DNA of 64,000 nt from Bacteroidota bacterium (GTDB lineage Bacteria > Bacteroidota > Bacteroidia > UBA8524): assembly GCA_006226545.1 (NCBI GenBank), contig SBGR01000041.1, forward strand, positions 1-64,000, given 5' to 3'. Within the stretch, counting starts at the first letter, position 1. Every line of letters begins with the position of its first letter. Of the stretch, positions 43,026 to 52,007 are shown one piece after another. The translations under genes and the position numbers were made by a program. Under the pieces are notes generated by a model that saw only the letters and a program-made list of their open reading frames with translations, made no database searches and had not been told where the DNA came from.

Positions 43026-45440
43026 ATGAACAAACTTCTTCCCCTCCTAGCTCTACTCCTTTCTTCGCTCCCCACTTTCGCTCAAACCATGAAAGGAAAA
43101 GTAGTAGATGCGGATACCAAAAAACCCATTGAATTTGCCACCATCGCCCTCTTCAAACAAGGCGATAGCACACCCCAAAAAGGCAGTTTATCTGACCTTA
43201 GCGGACAATTCACCATCACCGCTGTGAAGATTGGCTACTACGCTATTGAAATCTCTTACCTTGGTTACGCTACCTACCGTCGCGATTCTATTCTCATGCC
43301 CGACGGTAACTTCAACTTCGGACAAATTGCTTTGGCCGCCGATAGAAAAGTACTCGATGAAGCCGTGGTAAAAGAAGAGCGCAACATGGTACAATACGGG
43401 GTTGATAAAAAAATATACGATCCTTCCAAAGACTTGGTTAGCACAGGAGGAACAGCCACCGATGTACTTCAAAATATTCCATCGGTTACGGTAGACAACG
43501 ACCGCAATATCCAATTCAGAGGTTCAAGCAACGTGACCATCTACATTGATGGAAAGCCCTCTACCCTAACCGGAGATGACCGCAGTGCCATCTTGGATCA
43601 GATTCCCGGCTATATGATTGAGCGAATTGAAGTGATTTCCAATCCATCAGCTCGCTACGATGCCGAAGGCTCAGGCGGTATCATTAACATCATTACCAAA
43701 AGAGGTTCACAAAAAGGATACAACGCTACCGTAAGCGGAAACATGGGCAACGGCGATAAGTACCAAGGAAGTGTTCTCATGAATTACCGCACGGCCAAAT
43801 GGAATTTCTCCGGCTCCTATGGGTTTAATCAAAACCACGTTTGGAGCAAACGCATTAGCGAAAGACAACTTTATACCTACGACCAGAACATCCTGAATCA
43901 AACCGGATTCGGGTTTGACCGCAACTACGGACATAACGGACGATTGGTTGCCGAATACCAACCTAATTTGAAAAACGAACTCAGTTTTGGCGTTGGACTA
44001 AATACCGATACGGAATTTGAAAACGATTTAACCAACTACGAATTTGCCTACCTGAATTCGAGCTACGATAGCAGCGGATACCGCAGGTCTTTGGAAGAAA
44101 CCCGAAGCACCAACCGTTCAGCCGATTTCTTTTGGAAACGCAATACCGGCAAACTCGACCGCAACTTTACCGTTAACCTTAGCTATTCCATGAACGACCG
44201 GGATAATAGCTTGGCGGCAGATCAGCTGTATTATAGTCCTAGCGATTATTTCCCCGGACTACAAAACAACTTACGACTCAGTAGAAGCGAATTGGCCACC
44301 CTTCAATTTGACTATACCCACCCGGTAAACAAAGACATCAAATGGGAAGCAGGCTGGAAAAGCACCATGCGAAACCTCGACAATGAGTTCTTCTCTGAAA
44401 GTGCCTATACCGAGCCGCTCACTTTTACGGCTGATACAGGCTTGAATAACCGCTTTTTATACGGCGAATGGGTTCACGCTGCTTACGGCACCTATACCGG
44501 AACCTACAAGAACATTGGGTATAGCGCAGGATTGCGTGCAGAACATACCCAATTGAGCATCAACCAGGAAAAAGAAGTAAACCCGGTTAACCGAAGCTAT
44601 ACCAGCTTATTCCCCTCATTCTACCTTTCTTATAAACTTACAAAAAGCAAAGCGTTAAGAGCCAATTATAGCCGACGCATCAATAGACCGGGCTCGTGGC
44701 AATTGAACCCGTTTCGAAGCTTCTCTGACCCATTGAATCAGCGGGAAGGAAACCCCTACTTGAATCCGGAGTTCATCAATTCCTACGAATTGAACTACAT
44801 GCAAATTGCCAAGAAATTCACCTTAAGCGTCGGATTATACCACCGCCAGACTTTAAACATGTTAACCCGCTACCGTCGTGTAGATGAAAACGGCGTGACC
44901 ATTACCAGCTTTGTTAACCTGAATAACAGCAATAGCACGGGAGCTGAAATTGTTTTCAATACCTCCATTCGTTCATGGTGGAAACTGAATGCTAACCTGA
45001 ACCTTTACCAACAAACCATGGAAGCCAATAACTTGGCCACCGGATTATCCAGTACCGCCATAGGTGGAAATGCACGCATCACCAATAATTTCACCTTCAG
45101 CAAGAAATTAAGCGGTCAGTTCAGCTATAGCTATTTCCAACCGGGATGGGCTTTGCAAGGAAGCATACAAGCTTTTCAAGCAGCCGATATCGGATTGCGT
45201 TACGACATCATGAAAGGACGTGGTAACGTGGGAATGCGTGTGAGCGATATTTTCAATACCCGACAATTTGAGATTCAAACCAATGGCATTGGCTTCGATC
45301 AATACAACCTTTGGAAAAGAGAAAGTCGCATAGTCTACCTCTCCTTTTCATATCGCTTTGGTGTTGAGTTTAAGGATAAAAAAGGACGTGGACAGAACAT
45401 GGGAACCGGAGGCGGCGGCGGTGGCATGGACGATTTCTAA
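43026..45440 (+). CDS. TonB-dependent receptor-like outer-membrane protein (OMP_b-brl_3 type)
   Basis: The protein has 804 residues from the ATG that opens the signal peptide (MNKLLPLLALLLSSLPTFAQ). A carboxypeptidase-like regulatory domain lies at about 24-100 (KGKVVDADTKKPIEFATIAL), and a plug domain at about 125-220 (TGGTATDVLQNIPSVTVDND, IERIEVISNPSARYDAEGSG, GIINIITKRG). A large barrel ends in SFSYRFGVEF, followed by a charged and glycine-rich tail ending GGGGGGMDDF. This architecture belongs to the OMP_b-brl_3 family of TonB receptors. Ligand unknown. A possible promoter with TAGAATTTG at 43000-43008 is one base longer than consensus. Confidence 0.88.
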   Translation: MNKLLPLLALLLSSLPTFAQTMKGKVVDADTKKPIEFATIALFKQGDSTPQKGSLSDLSGQFTITAVKIGYYAIEISYLGYATYRRDSILMPDGNFNFGQIALAADRKVLDEAVVKEERNMVQYGVDKKIYDPSKDLVSTGGTATDVLQNIPSVTVDNDRNIQFRGSSNVTIYIDGKPSTLTGDDRSAILDQIPGYMIERIEVISNPSARYDAEGSGGIINIITKRGSQKGYNATVSGNMGNGDKYQGSVLMNYRTAKWNFSGSYGFNQNHVWSKRISERQLYTYDQNILNQTGFGFDRNYGHNGRLVAEYQPNLKNELSFGVGLNTDTEFENDLTNYEFAYLNSSYDSSGYRRSLEETRSTNRSADFFWKRNTGKLDRNFTVNLSYSMNDRDNSLAADQLYYSPSDYFPGLQNNLRLSRSELATLQFDYTHPVNKDIKWEAGWKSTMRNLDNEFFSESAYTEPLTFTADTGLNNRFLYGEWVHAAYGTYTGTYKNIGYSAGLRAEHTQLSINQEKEVNPVNRSYTSLFPSFYLSYKLTKSKALRANYSRRINRPGSWQLNPFRSFSDPLNQREGNPYLNPEFINSYELNYMQIAKKFTLSVGLYHRQTLNMLTRYRRVDENGVTITSFVNLNNSNSTGAEIVFNTSIRSWWKLNANLNLYQQTMEANNLATGLSSTAIGGNARITNNFTFSKKLSGQFSYSYFQPGWALQGSIQAFQAADIGLRYDIMKGRGNVGMRVSDIFNTRQFEIQTNGIGFDQYNLWKRESRIVYLSFSYRFGVEFKDKKGRGQNMGTGGGGGGMDDF

Positions 45441-45456
45441 ACCGCGTTCATTTGTT

Positions 45457-45464
45457 TAAATTTG
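45457..45464 (+). promoter_or_regulatory. -7 box of the histidine kinase gene
   Basis: TAAATTTG lies 22 nt before the TTG start at 45487. It supports this start because no ATG occurs in between. Confidence 0.5.
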
Positions 45465-45486
45465 CTTCGACCAAAAGAATCAAACA

Positions 45487-47307
45487 TTGCCTAACTCCTA
45501 TTCTAAGAACATTCTTCATAACCTGAATGATCTGCTTTTCGTGCTTGATACGAATGGCATCTTTCTCGAATATTATTCACGCTCAACAAGTGAACTCCTT
45601 TTTTCTCCAAGCTATTTTATTGGGAAAGATGTGCGCGAAGTATTGCCGCCACACATTACTTCTCAATTATTTGAAATAGTAAACAAACTTCTAAACGGAG
45701 AAATTCTACACGGGAGTTTTGAGTACGAGCTTAGCATCAACAATAAGATGCTTGCCTTTGATGCCTCGGTTACTTGCTTTGAAATGAATGAGAATGAAAC
45801 AGCCATACTGGTTAGCATTCGCGACATTACAAAAACAGTAGAAGATCGAAATCTTCTGGCTGAGGTTATGTCTAGCTCTAGCGATGGACTCATGGTGGCC
45901 CATGCCATTCGCAATGACGAAGATGAAATTATTGATTTCCGTTGGCGATTAGCCAATGAAGCTGCGCTTGCCATCTCCGGAAGAACCGCAGAAGAAGTCA
46001 TTGGAAATAGAATGCTGGAAGTATCTGAATATTCCATCCGTTACGGCCTCTTTGACAAATACAAAAAACTAATTGAAACCAATCAGCCGTTTGAGCAGGA
46101 ATTGGAAGTTCAAATTGCGCATCAAAATCTTTGGGTACACATCAATGCATATAAGCTGAACGATGGATTTGTAGTACGTTTCAGAGACATTACCCGCGAA
46201 AAAATACAAAGCCTCGAAGCGCAATCCAATTTGCTCAAACAAAAGCTTTTCATCGCTCAAGCACCAACCGCCATAGCCATGCTAGACAACCGCATGAACT
46301 ATATCGCGTGCAGCGCTAAATGGCAATCGGATTACGGTTTGGAAGGCAAAAACATCATTGGCAAAAACCACTATATCATCTTTCCGGAGATTGGAAGTGA
46401 GTGGAAACATATTCACCAGCAATGCCTCCAAGGCAAAGTAAGGAAGAGCGATAGAGACTCATTCAAACGCCTAGACGGAACCATGCAATGGCTGCGCTGG
46501 GAAGTTAGGCCATGGTATGAATTGGATGGCAGTATCGGTGGTTTACTTATGTTTACCGAAGACATTACCGAACAAGAACATTCGCGTGAAAAACTAGCCG
46601 ATCTGAACCTTGAACTACAAGAAGCCAACGAACAAAAAAACAGGCTCTTTTCCGTTTTAGCGCACGATTTACGCGGACCATTTTCAGGCATTTACACCAT
46701 GCTTGACATCATTAAAACCGACTATCAAAACATAGAGAAGTCAGATCTCTACGACTTGATTCAGCATATCCATGAAAATGCCGGCAACATGCAGGAACTG
46801 CTCGACGACCTATTGTTGTGGAGTAAAGAGCAAATGGGCAATTCTACTTTCAAGGCTTCTGCCATGCCAATTGAAGAACCGGTTAATCAAGTGATCAAAT
46901 CGCTCAATGCAATAATGGAGAAAAAGGACATTACCCTAGCGGTAGACTTGGAGAAGGCTGACTTGTATTTTGATGAAGGAGCCTTTAAGGTGCTTGTGCG
47001 TAACTTCATTACCAATGCGGTGAAATTCTCCAATCCAAGCTCACAGGTAGAGATCATTGGACGAATTATGGGGAACAAGTACTCCTTCCATGTAATTGAC
47101 CACGGTATTGGCATGAGTGAGTTCACTTTAAAGAAACTACTTCAAGAAGAAACAATTGAAAGTCATTGGGGTACAGCAGGCGAAAAAGGTTCAGGCATCG
47201 GTTTGAGCATCTGCCGCAGCTACATTAAAAAAGGCAATGGCAAATTGGATATCGATAGCAAAGAAGGCGAAGGCACTACCGTAAGCGTTCAGATTCCTTT
47301 AGCTTAG
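45487..47307 (+). CDS. PAS domain sensor histidine kinase
   Basis: The protein has 606 residues with no transmembrane segment, so it is probably a cytoplasmic sensor. Three PAS domains occupy about 5-120, 125-245 and 255-370 (each ending in an FRDITRE- or FTEDITEQ-like strand). A short coiled coil leads to a HisKA domain with the phosphoacceptor His393 in FSVLAHDLRGPF. The HATPase domain has the N box (FITNAVKFSNPS), DHGIGMSE and GEKGSGIGLSICRSYIKKGN. The start codon is TTG, the only sensible one after the promoter. No response regulator lies nearby, so it is an orphan kinase with an unknown signal. Confidence 0.9.
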   Translation: MPNSYSKNILHNLNDLLFVLDTNGIFLEYYSRSTSELLFSPSYFIGKDVREVLPPHITSQLFEIVNKLLNGEILHGSFEYELSINNKMLAFDASVTCFEMNENETAILVSIRDITKTVEDRNLLAEVMSSSSDGLMVAHAIRNDEDEIIDFRWRLANEAALAISGRTAEEVIGNRMLEVSEYSIRYGLFDKYKKLIETNQPFEQELEVQIAHQNLWVHINAYKLNDGFVVRFRDITREKIQSLEAQSNLLKQKLFIAQAPTAIAMLDNRMNYIACSAKWQSDYGLEGKNIIGKNHYIIFPEIGSEWKHIHQQCLQGKVRKSDRDSFKRLDGTMQWLRWEVRPWYELDGSIGGLLMFTEDITEQEHSREKLADLNLELQEANEQKNRLFSVLAHDLRGPFSGIYTMLDIIKTDYQNIEKSDLYDLIQHIHENAGNMQELLDDLLLWSKEQMGNSTFKASAMPIEEPVNQVIKSLNAIMEKKDITLAVDLEKADLYFDEGAFKVLVRNFITNAVKFSNPSSQVEIIGRIMGNKYSFHVIDHGIGMSEFTLKKLLQEETIESHWGTAGEKGSGIGLSICRSYIKKGNGKLDIDSKEGEGTTVSVQIPLA

Positions 47308-47406
47308 TACCGGCTTCTTCAATTTATGGACATTATTGGCTTCGCTTGTGGAAAGGATTTGATGCACTCCGCCTGAAAAGCCGCGAATAATCTGTTATTT
47401 GCCCCC

Positions 47407-47889
47407 ATGAATAAAATCACCATATTCACCGATGGCTCAGCAAGAGGAAATCCCGGACCGGGTGGATATGGCGTGGTGCTTCTGGCGGGAAAACACCGCA
47501 AAGAATTGAGCGAAGGCTACCGCATGACCACCAATAACCGCATGGAATTATTGGCTGTGATACGCGGATTGCAAGCCTTGAAAACCAACCAATATCCCGT
47601 TGAAATCTATACCGATAGCCGATACGTTTGCGATGCCGTAACCAAAGGCTGGCTAAATAACTGGATTCAGAAAGGCTTTAAAGACAAGAAAAATCCCGAC
47701 CTCTGGATGATGCTACATCCGATGCTTAAGACCTTCAAGCCAAGTTTTCATTGGGTAAAGGGACATGCCGGTCACCCACTCAATGAGCGTTGCGATCAAT
47801 TGGCAACAGAGGCTGCTGATTCCGGAAAATTGGGCATTGACACCGTATTTGAACAGGTGCAAAAGGCCGAAAAAGACAAGCTGCTCTAG
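47407..47889 (+). CDS. rnhA: Ribonuclease HI
   Basis: The protein has 160 residues. It cuts RNA in RNA-DNA hybrids. All four catalytic acidic residues are present: D9 (IFTDGSARGNPG), E47 (NRMELLAV), D70 (IYTDSRYVCDAV) and D130 (NERCDQLA), with KGHAGHP before the last. Its stop codon shares CTAG with the stop of the convergent methyltransferase gene. Confidence 0.95.
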   Translation: MNKITIFTDGSARGNPGPGGYGVVLLAGKHRKELSEGYRMTTNNRMELLAVIRGLQALKTNQYPVEIYTDSRYVCDAVTKGWLNNWIQKGFKDKKNPDLWMMLHPMLKTFKPSFHWVKGHAGHPLNERCDQLATEAADSGKLGIDTVFEQVQKAEKDKLL

Positions 47890-49070
47890 CTCTTTCTCAA
47901 CAAGGCGCGGTATAGGGTATCTGCACCTTCATCCGGTCCGCCGAGGTAACCCGATTCCACCAATTCAAATCCTTGCTCCAACAAGGCCTGCACTTGGTCT
48001 TCATTCTCCTTCTTAAATACCGAACAGGTGATGTAAAGGAATTGCCCGCCTTTGCGTAGAAACTGCGCAGCATTCTTCACGATGGCGGCTTGCAAAGGAA
48101 CCAAGGCATCAAGCTCTGCCTCGCTAAAAAGGCTAATGCGTTCCGGGTTTCTGCTCCATGTTCCTGATCCGGAACAAGGCACATCACAAACTAAAACGTC
48201 TACCGGAGCAATGTGTTCGGTAAACGGCCAAGTTGGTTTATTGGCGATATCCGTTGCTTTATGTTCCGGCACAGGAAGTCCGGTTTCTTTGATGCGTGCT
48301 TCCAGGTTACGTAAAATGGCAGGACGCACATCACTGCACATCAAGCGAAGATTTGGGTAACGGTCTAATATCGCTAAAGACTTGCCGCCTGAGGCAGCAC
48401 ATACATCCCATACCTTTTCTTTGCCTTCCAGCTTCAGAAGTTCAACCGTTCTGCCGGAAGCGTAATCTTGTACTTCACCGTAAATCGCCTGTTTCTTCGG
48501 TAAAACTGAAATGAGGTTAAAGCCACGGTGAAAGGCAAAAAACTGCTCTTTGCGGATGAATTCGACCTTTTTCGAATTCAATACCTGTTCTAACTCATCG
48601 CTGCGTTTACGTCTTGATCTAAACCAAAAATGTGGCGCCTGACTCATCTGACGTATAAAATAGTCTGCAGAGAACGCATCGCTCAACTCACCCAGGTAAG
48701 GGAAATAATCTGCTGTATTCAAATCCCAAGCAGCGAGCAAAGCCTCAAAACGAGCCGACCATTCAGCGGTGGCTAGGCTATGCAAAGATTTAGGTAACAG
48801 CTCTAGGGTGAAGAGGTCTTCGGTATAATGCTCTAGGCCATCTTGAAAGAGGAATAAAGCAGCAGCTAGGCGTTGGTCTTTGGGTTTATCTGCACCCAGG
48901 TGCCCTAGTCTAAACCAAGCATAAACCATGGCCTGTAATTCGCGGCGGTCTTTGCTACCGGCTTCTTTGTGTTGTTTGGCCCAAGCCTTAAGGTGGAGGC
49001 TAACCGGACCTTTGGCTGTATAGCTATCGAGGATTTCCCAAACCTGGGACTGTCTTTTGAATAAACGCAT
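47886..49070 (-). CDS. RsmB/NOP2-family RNA (cytosine-5) methyltransferase
   Basis: The protein has 394 residues. The SAM-binding motif is WDVCAASGGKSLAI (about 221-234). The two cysteines of m5C methyltransferases are present: C299 in VCDVPCSGSGTWSRNPE and catalytic C349 in ITCSVFKKENEDQV. The N-terminal half contains an NusB-like helical region as in RsmB. The target is probably rRNA, but the exact position is unknown. Its start overlaps the stop of the upstream lipoprotein gene by one base. Confidence 0.92.
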   Translation of the reverse strand: MRLFKRQSQVWEILDSYTAKGPVSLHLKAWAKQHKEAGSKDRRELQAMVYAWFRLGHLGADKPKDQRLAAALFLFQDGLEHYTEDLFTLELLPKSLHSLATAEWSARFEALLAAWDLNTADYFPYLGELSDAFSADYFIRQMSQAPHFWFRSRRKRSDELEQVLNSKKVEFIRKEQFFAFHRGFNLISVLPKKQAIYGEVQDYASGRTVELLKLEGKEKVWDVCAASGGKSLAILDRYPNLRLMCSDVRPAILRNLEARIKETGLPVPEHKATDIANKPTWPFTEHIAPVDVLVCDVPCSGSGTWSRNPERISLFSEAELDALVPLQAAIVKNAAQFLRKGGQFLYITCSVFKKENEDQVQALLEQGFELVESGYLGGPDEGADTLYRALLRKS

Positions 49071-50368
49071 TAGCGAAGAGGATGAAAACGGTAGTCGTAG
49101 AACTTCAGCATTCTAACTGCCTGATTCACCACTTGTGTTCCGTTAAAGTGCCAGTAAAAATCCATTCCGGTGCCGGCAAACTCGGTGTCTTGCACGTAGG
49201 CCGGAAACTGTTTTCCGAAAGCCAATAAAGCATGCCCGAAAAAGAGCATCTGATCAAAACCCTTGAGGGATAGATTGCTAGCGGGAATTTCAAATTTGGC
49301 TCTATACAGGTTCTTAAAATTCAAATAATTTGAATCGGTATCGAACGTATAAAAATTAGAAAGCACCTTGAGCGATGCATTTTCCCATAGTTTGAAGTTC
49401 GGGTCTCTGAAACCCAACCAGGTATCTAAGCCGATCAACTCAACGGTATAGTCTTCATCTGTGATTTCCGGGTCTTGCGAGCGGTAGGCCCAGGTGGCAG
49501 ACTTCACCGTTTGTTCATCATCACTGGCTACAATCACAACATTAATTACGCTGTCTTTTTGTAAAAGCGGACGGAATTTGGCGTCTTTCACGTATTTCCG
49601 TTTGATGAACTTAACCTCAGATCCTTTCAACCCTTCTTCTAAACCGGCGGCCACTTCCTTATCGGTAGTGCTTCCGTCGCCAATGTACAAGACTTGAAAC
49701 TTGCCCGTTTTCGCTAAAAGGTATTTCGCTAAGGTGCCACCATACGACTTCAAACTGCCCGAAGCGTAGAATGCCATTGGGTTTGGTAAGCGGGATTTTG
49801 AAGGCATGGAAAAAGGCGATACCACCGGAATATCATGTTTCAAGGCAAAGTTGGAAACCGCCTCAAAAGAAGGGTAATCCAAGGGACCAATAATCAGGTC
49901 CATCTCTGTCATTTCCGGTTTATTGAGTTGCTTAACCGTGGTAAGCGAATCTTTGCGCGTATCAAGTACGTGCAGCTTTAATTTAATTCCTTCCCGTTCC
50001 AGGCTATCCAATGCGAGCAGAATTCCTTGGTAATAATCAAGAACTCCTTCACGGATAATGAAATCGCGGGTACCACGCTCAGCATCTTTGTGCAGTGAAA
50101 AAGGCAGAAAAAGCGCTACATGGAAATCGTTTACCACCACGGGTAAATTGGTTCCCATTTGCTCTTTGATTTCTTTCTCTTGCTTCAGCTTGTCTTCAGA
50201 ACCGAGTTTTTCTTCATTTTGAACCTCAGTTTTGTTTCCGCCTTGGTTGGTCAAATAGCTTGGTTTCTTCCCTGCAGAGCAAGAAAGCAATCCTGAAAGA
50301 AACAGGACAGCTAAAAGACGAAATTTATTCCCACTCAATAGTTGCCGGTGGTTTGGAGCTGATATCAT
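49070..50368 (-). CDS. Periplasmic-binding-protein-like (type 1) lipoprotein
   Basis: The protein has up to 432 residues. A lipobox signal is present ([15 protein letters not shown]). The sequence after about residue 75 has the LivK/LpoA-type periplasmic binding fold ([76 protein letters not shown]). No ABC transporter permease or ATPase lies nearby. The start is uncertain: the ATG at 50368 lies inside guaA (44-nt overlap), while a TTG at 50338 would give a shorter and more typical signal peptide. Function unknown; peptidoglycan synthase activators of the LpoA kind have this fold. Confidence 0.8.
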   Translation of the reverse strand: MISAPNHRQLLSGNKFRLLAVLFLSGLLSCSAGKKPSYLTNQGGNKTEVQNEEKLGSEDKLKQEKEIKEQMGTNLPVVVNDFHVALFLPFSLHKDAERGTRDFIIREGVLDYYQGILLALDSLEREGIKLKLHVLDTRKDSLTTVKQLNKPEMTEMDLIIGPLDYPSFEAVSNFALKHDIPVVSPFSMPSKSRLPNPMAFYASGSLKSYGGTLAKYLLAKTGKFQVLYIGDGSTTDKEVAAGLEEGLKGSEVKFIKRKYVKDAKFRPLLQKDSVINVVIVASDDEQTVKSATWAYRSQDPEITDEDYTVELIGLDTWLGFRDPNFKLWENASLKVLSNFYTFDTDSNYLNFKNLYRAKFEIPASNLSLKGFDQMLFFGHALLAFGKQFPAYVQDTEFAGTGMDFYWHFNGTQVVNQAVRMLKFYDYRFHPLR

Positions 50369-51851
50369 AAACTACTCGGTTAATTCCTTTCACCTGATTG
50401 ATAATCTGGTTGGAGATTTTTCCCAAGAATTCGTGAGGAAGGTGTGCCCAGTCTGCGGTCATGCCATCAACGCTGGTTACCGCTCTTAGACAAATCACGT
50501 TTTCATAGGTACGTTCATCACCCATTACGCCTACTGAATTAACCGGCAAGAAGATCGCTCCTGCTTGCCAAACACGGTCGTAGAGGCCATGGTCTTTGAG
50601 CCCTTGGATAAAGAGGGCATCTGCTTCCTGGGTAATCCGAACCTTCTCTTCGGTAATCTCTCCGAGAATACGAATGGCAAGTCCCGGGCCAGGGAAAGGA
50701 TGTCGTTCTAAAATTTTTGGATCAATATTCAAGGCATAGCCCACTTTGCGCACTTCGTCTTTGAAGAGCAAACGCAAAGGTTCTAGCACCTTTAAATTCA
50801 TTTTTTCAGGGAGGCCGCCCACGTTGTGGTGCGACTTAATGGTAGCGCTTGGGCCTTTTACCGAAACTGATTCAATTACATCCGGATAAATGGTTCCTTG
50901 TGCCAACCACCGGGCATCTTCAATGCGGTTTGATTCTTCTTCAAACACATCGATAAATACTTTACCGATGGCCTTTCTCTTTTGCTCCGGCTCAGAAACA
51001 CCGGCTAGGGCGGCGTAAAATGCATCGCCTGCGCGAACTCCTTTTACGTTTAAGCCCATGTTAGCATACGAAGCCAAAACACCGTCGAACTCATCCTTAC
51101 GGAGAAGTCCGTTATCGATAAAGATACATTGCAATTGATCGCCAATGGCTTCTTCAATCAGCACTGCGGCTACCGAAGAATCTACTCCACCGCTCAAGCC
51201 TAAGATGACGCGATCTGTGCCAACGGTATTGCGAATGTCTTGTATGGTACTTTCAATGAAATGCTCCGGAGTCCAGTCGCCTGTGCAACCGCAAATGCCC
51301 ATCACAAAATTGGAGATGAGGATTTTTCCTTCTTCGCTGTGCGTTACCTCCGGGTGGAATTGGATACCGTAGGTTTCTTCCCCTTTGATTTGGTATGCTG
51401 CATTAGCGATGGAGTCTGTTGATGCGATAAGCTCAAAGCTGTCCGGCAATGAAGTAATGGTATCGCCGTGCGACATCCATACTACCGATTCTGCTTTCAT
51501 GCCTTTCAACAAAGCATTTCCGCTTCCGGTTTTTAGGCCGGCTCTACCGTATTCTCTGTGTTTGGATGCCTGTACATCTCCCCCATTTTGCTGAGCCAAG
51601 TATTGAGCTCCGTAACAAACGCCCAAAACCGGGTAGTTCTGACGGAACAAGCTCAAGTCGACCTGAGGTGCTTGATGATCACGCACGGAATAAGGCGAGC
51701 CGGAAAGGATAATCCCTTTCACCGAGTCGTCTAACTCAGGAATGTGGTTATACGGATGAATTTCGGAGTAAACGTTTAACTCACGAACGCGGCGGGCAAT
51801 CAACTGGGTGTATTGCGATCCAAAATCGAGAATGATGATTTTTTCTGTCAT
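50325..51851 (-). CDS. guaA: GMP synthase (glutamine-hydrolysing)
   Basis: The protein has 508 residues. It converts XMP to GMP with glutamine and ATP. The glutaminase half has [11 protein letters not shown] with nucleophile C79 and [11 protein letters not shown]; the synthetase half has the pyrophosphatase P-loop [14 protein letters not shown] and [18 protein letters not shown], ending PPATIEWE. The start [16 protein letters not shown] at 51851 is preferred over six extra upstream codons because the promoter box lies just upstream of it. Confidence 0.97.
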   Translation of the reverse strand: MTEKIIILDFGSQYTQLIARRVRELNVYSEIHPYNHIPELDDSVKGIILSGSPYSVRDHQAPQVDLSLFRQNYPVLGVCYGAQYLAQQNGGDVQASKHREYGRAGLKTGSGNALLKGMKAESVVWMSHGDTITSLPDSFELIASTDSIANAAYQIKGEETYGIQFHPEVTHSEEGKILISNFVMGICGCTGDWTPEHFIESTIQDIRNTVGTDRVILGLSGGVDSSVAAVLIEEAIGDQLQCIFIDNGLLRKDEFDGVLASYANMGLNVKGVRAGDAFYAALAGVSEPEQKRKAIGKVFIDVFEEESNRIEDARWLAQGTIYPDVIESVSVKGPSATIKSHHNVGGLPEKMNLKVLEPLRLLFKDEVRKVGYALNIDPKILERHPFPGPGLAIRILGEITEEKVRITQEADALFIQGLKDHGLYDRVWQAGAIFLPVNSVGVMGDERTYENVICLRAVTSVDGMTADWAHLPHEFLGKISNQIINQVKGINRVVYDISSKPPATIEWE

Positions 51852-51866
51852 ACGGGTATGAGCGGG

Positions 51867-51874
51867 CAAAGTTA
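51867..51874 (-). promoter_or_regulatory. -7 box of guaA
   Basis: On the minus strand TAACTTTG matches TAnnTTTG, 15 nt before the guaA ATG. No -33 element at normal spacing. Confidence 0.5.
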
Positions 51875-52007
51875 TTCTTTTTCAACGATTGGGCGGCTTT
51901 AGATATCCCCATTTTAAACAAATGTCCGATGCTGCTCTGGATAAAAAAATACACAGCAGCCAAGTATTTCCATCGCTAATAGCTTAAATTTCAGGCATCA
52001 TAGACCT

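Noticed and set aside
51870-52007. Possible purine riboswitch before guaA
   Set aside because: The leader between the -7 box and the ATG is only 15 nt and no three-way-junction pattern is visible.
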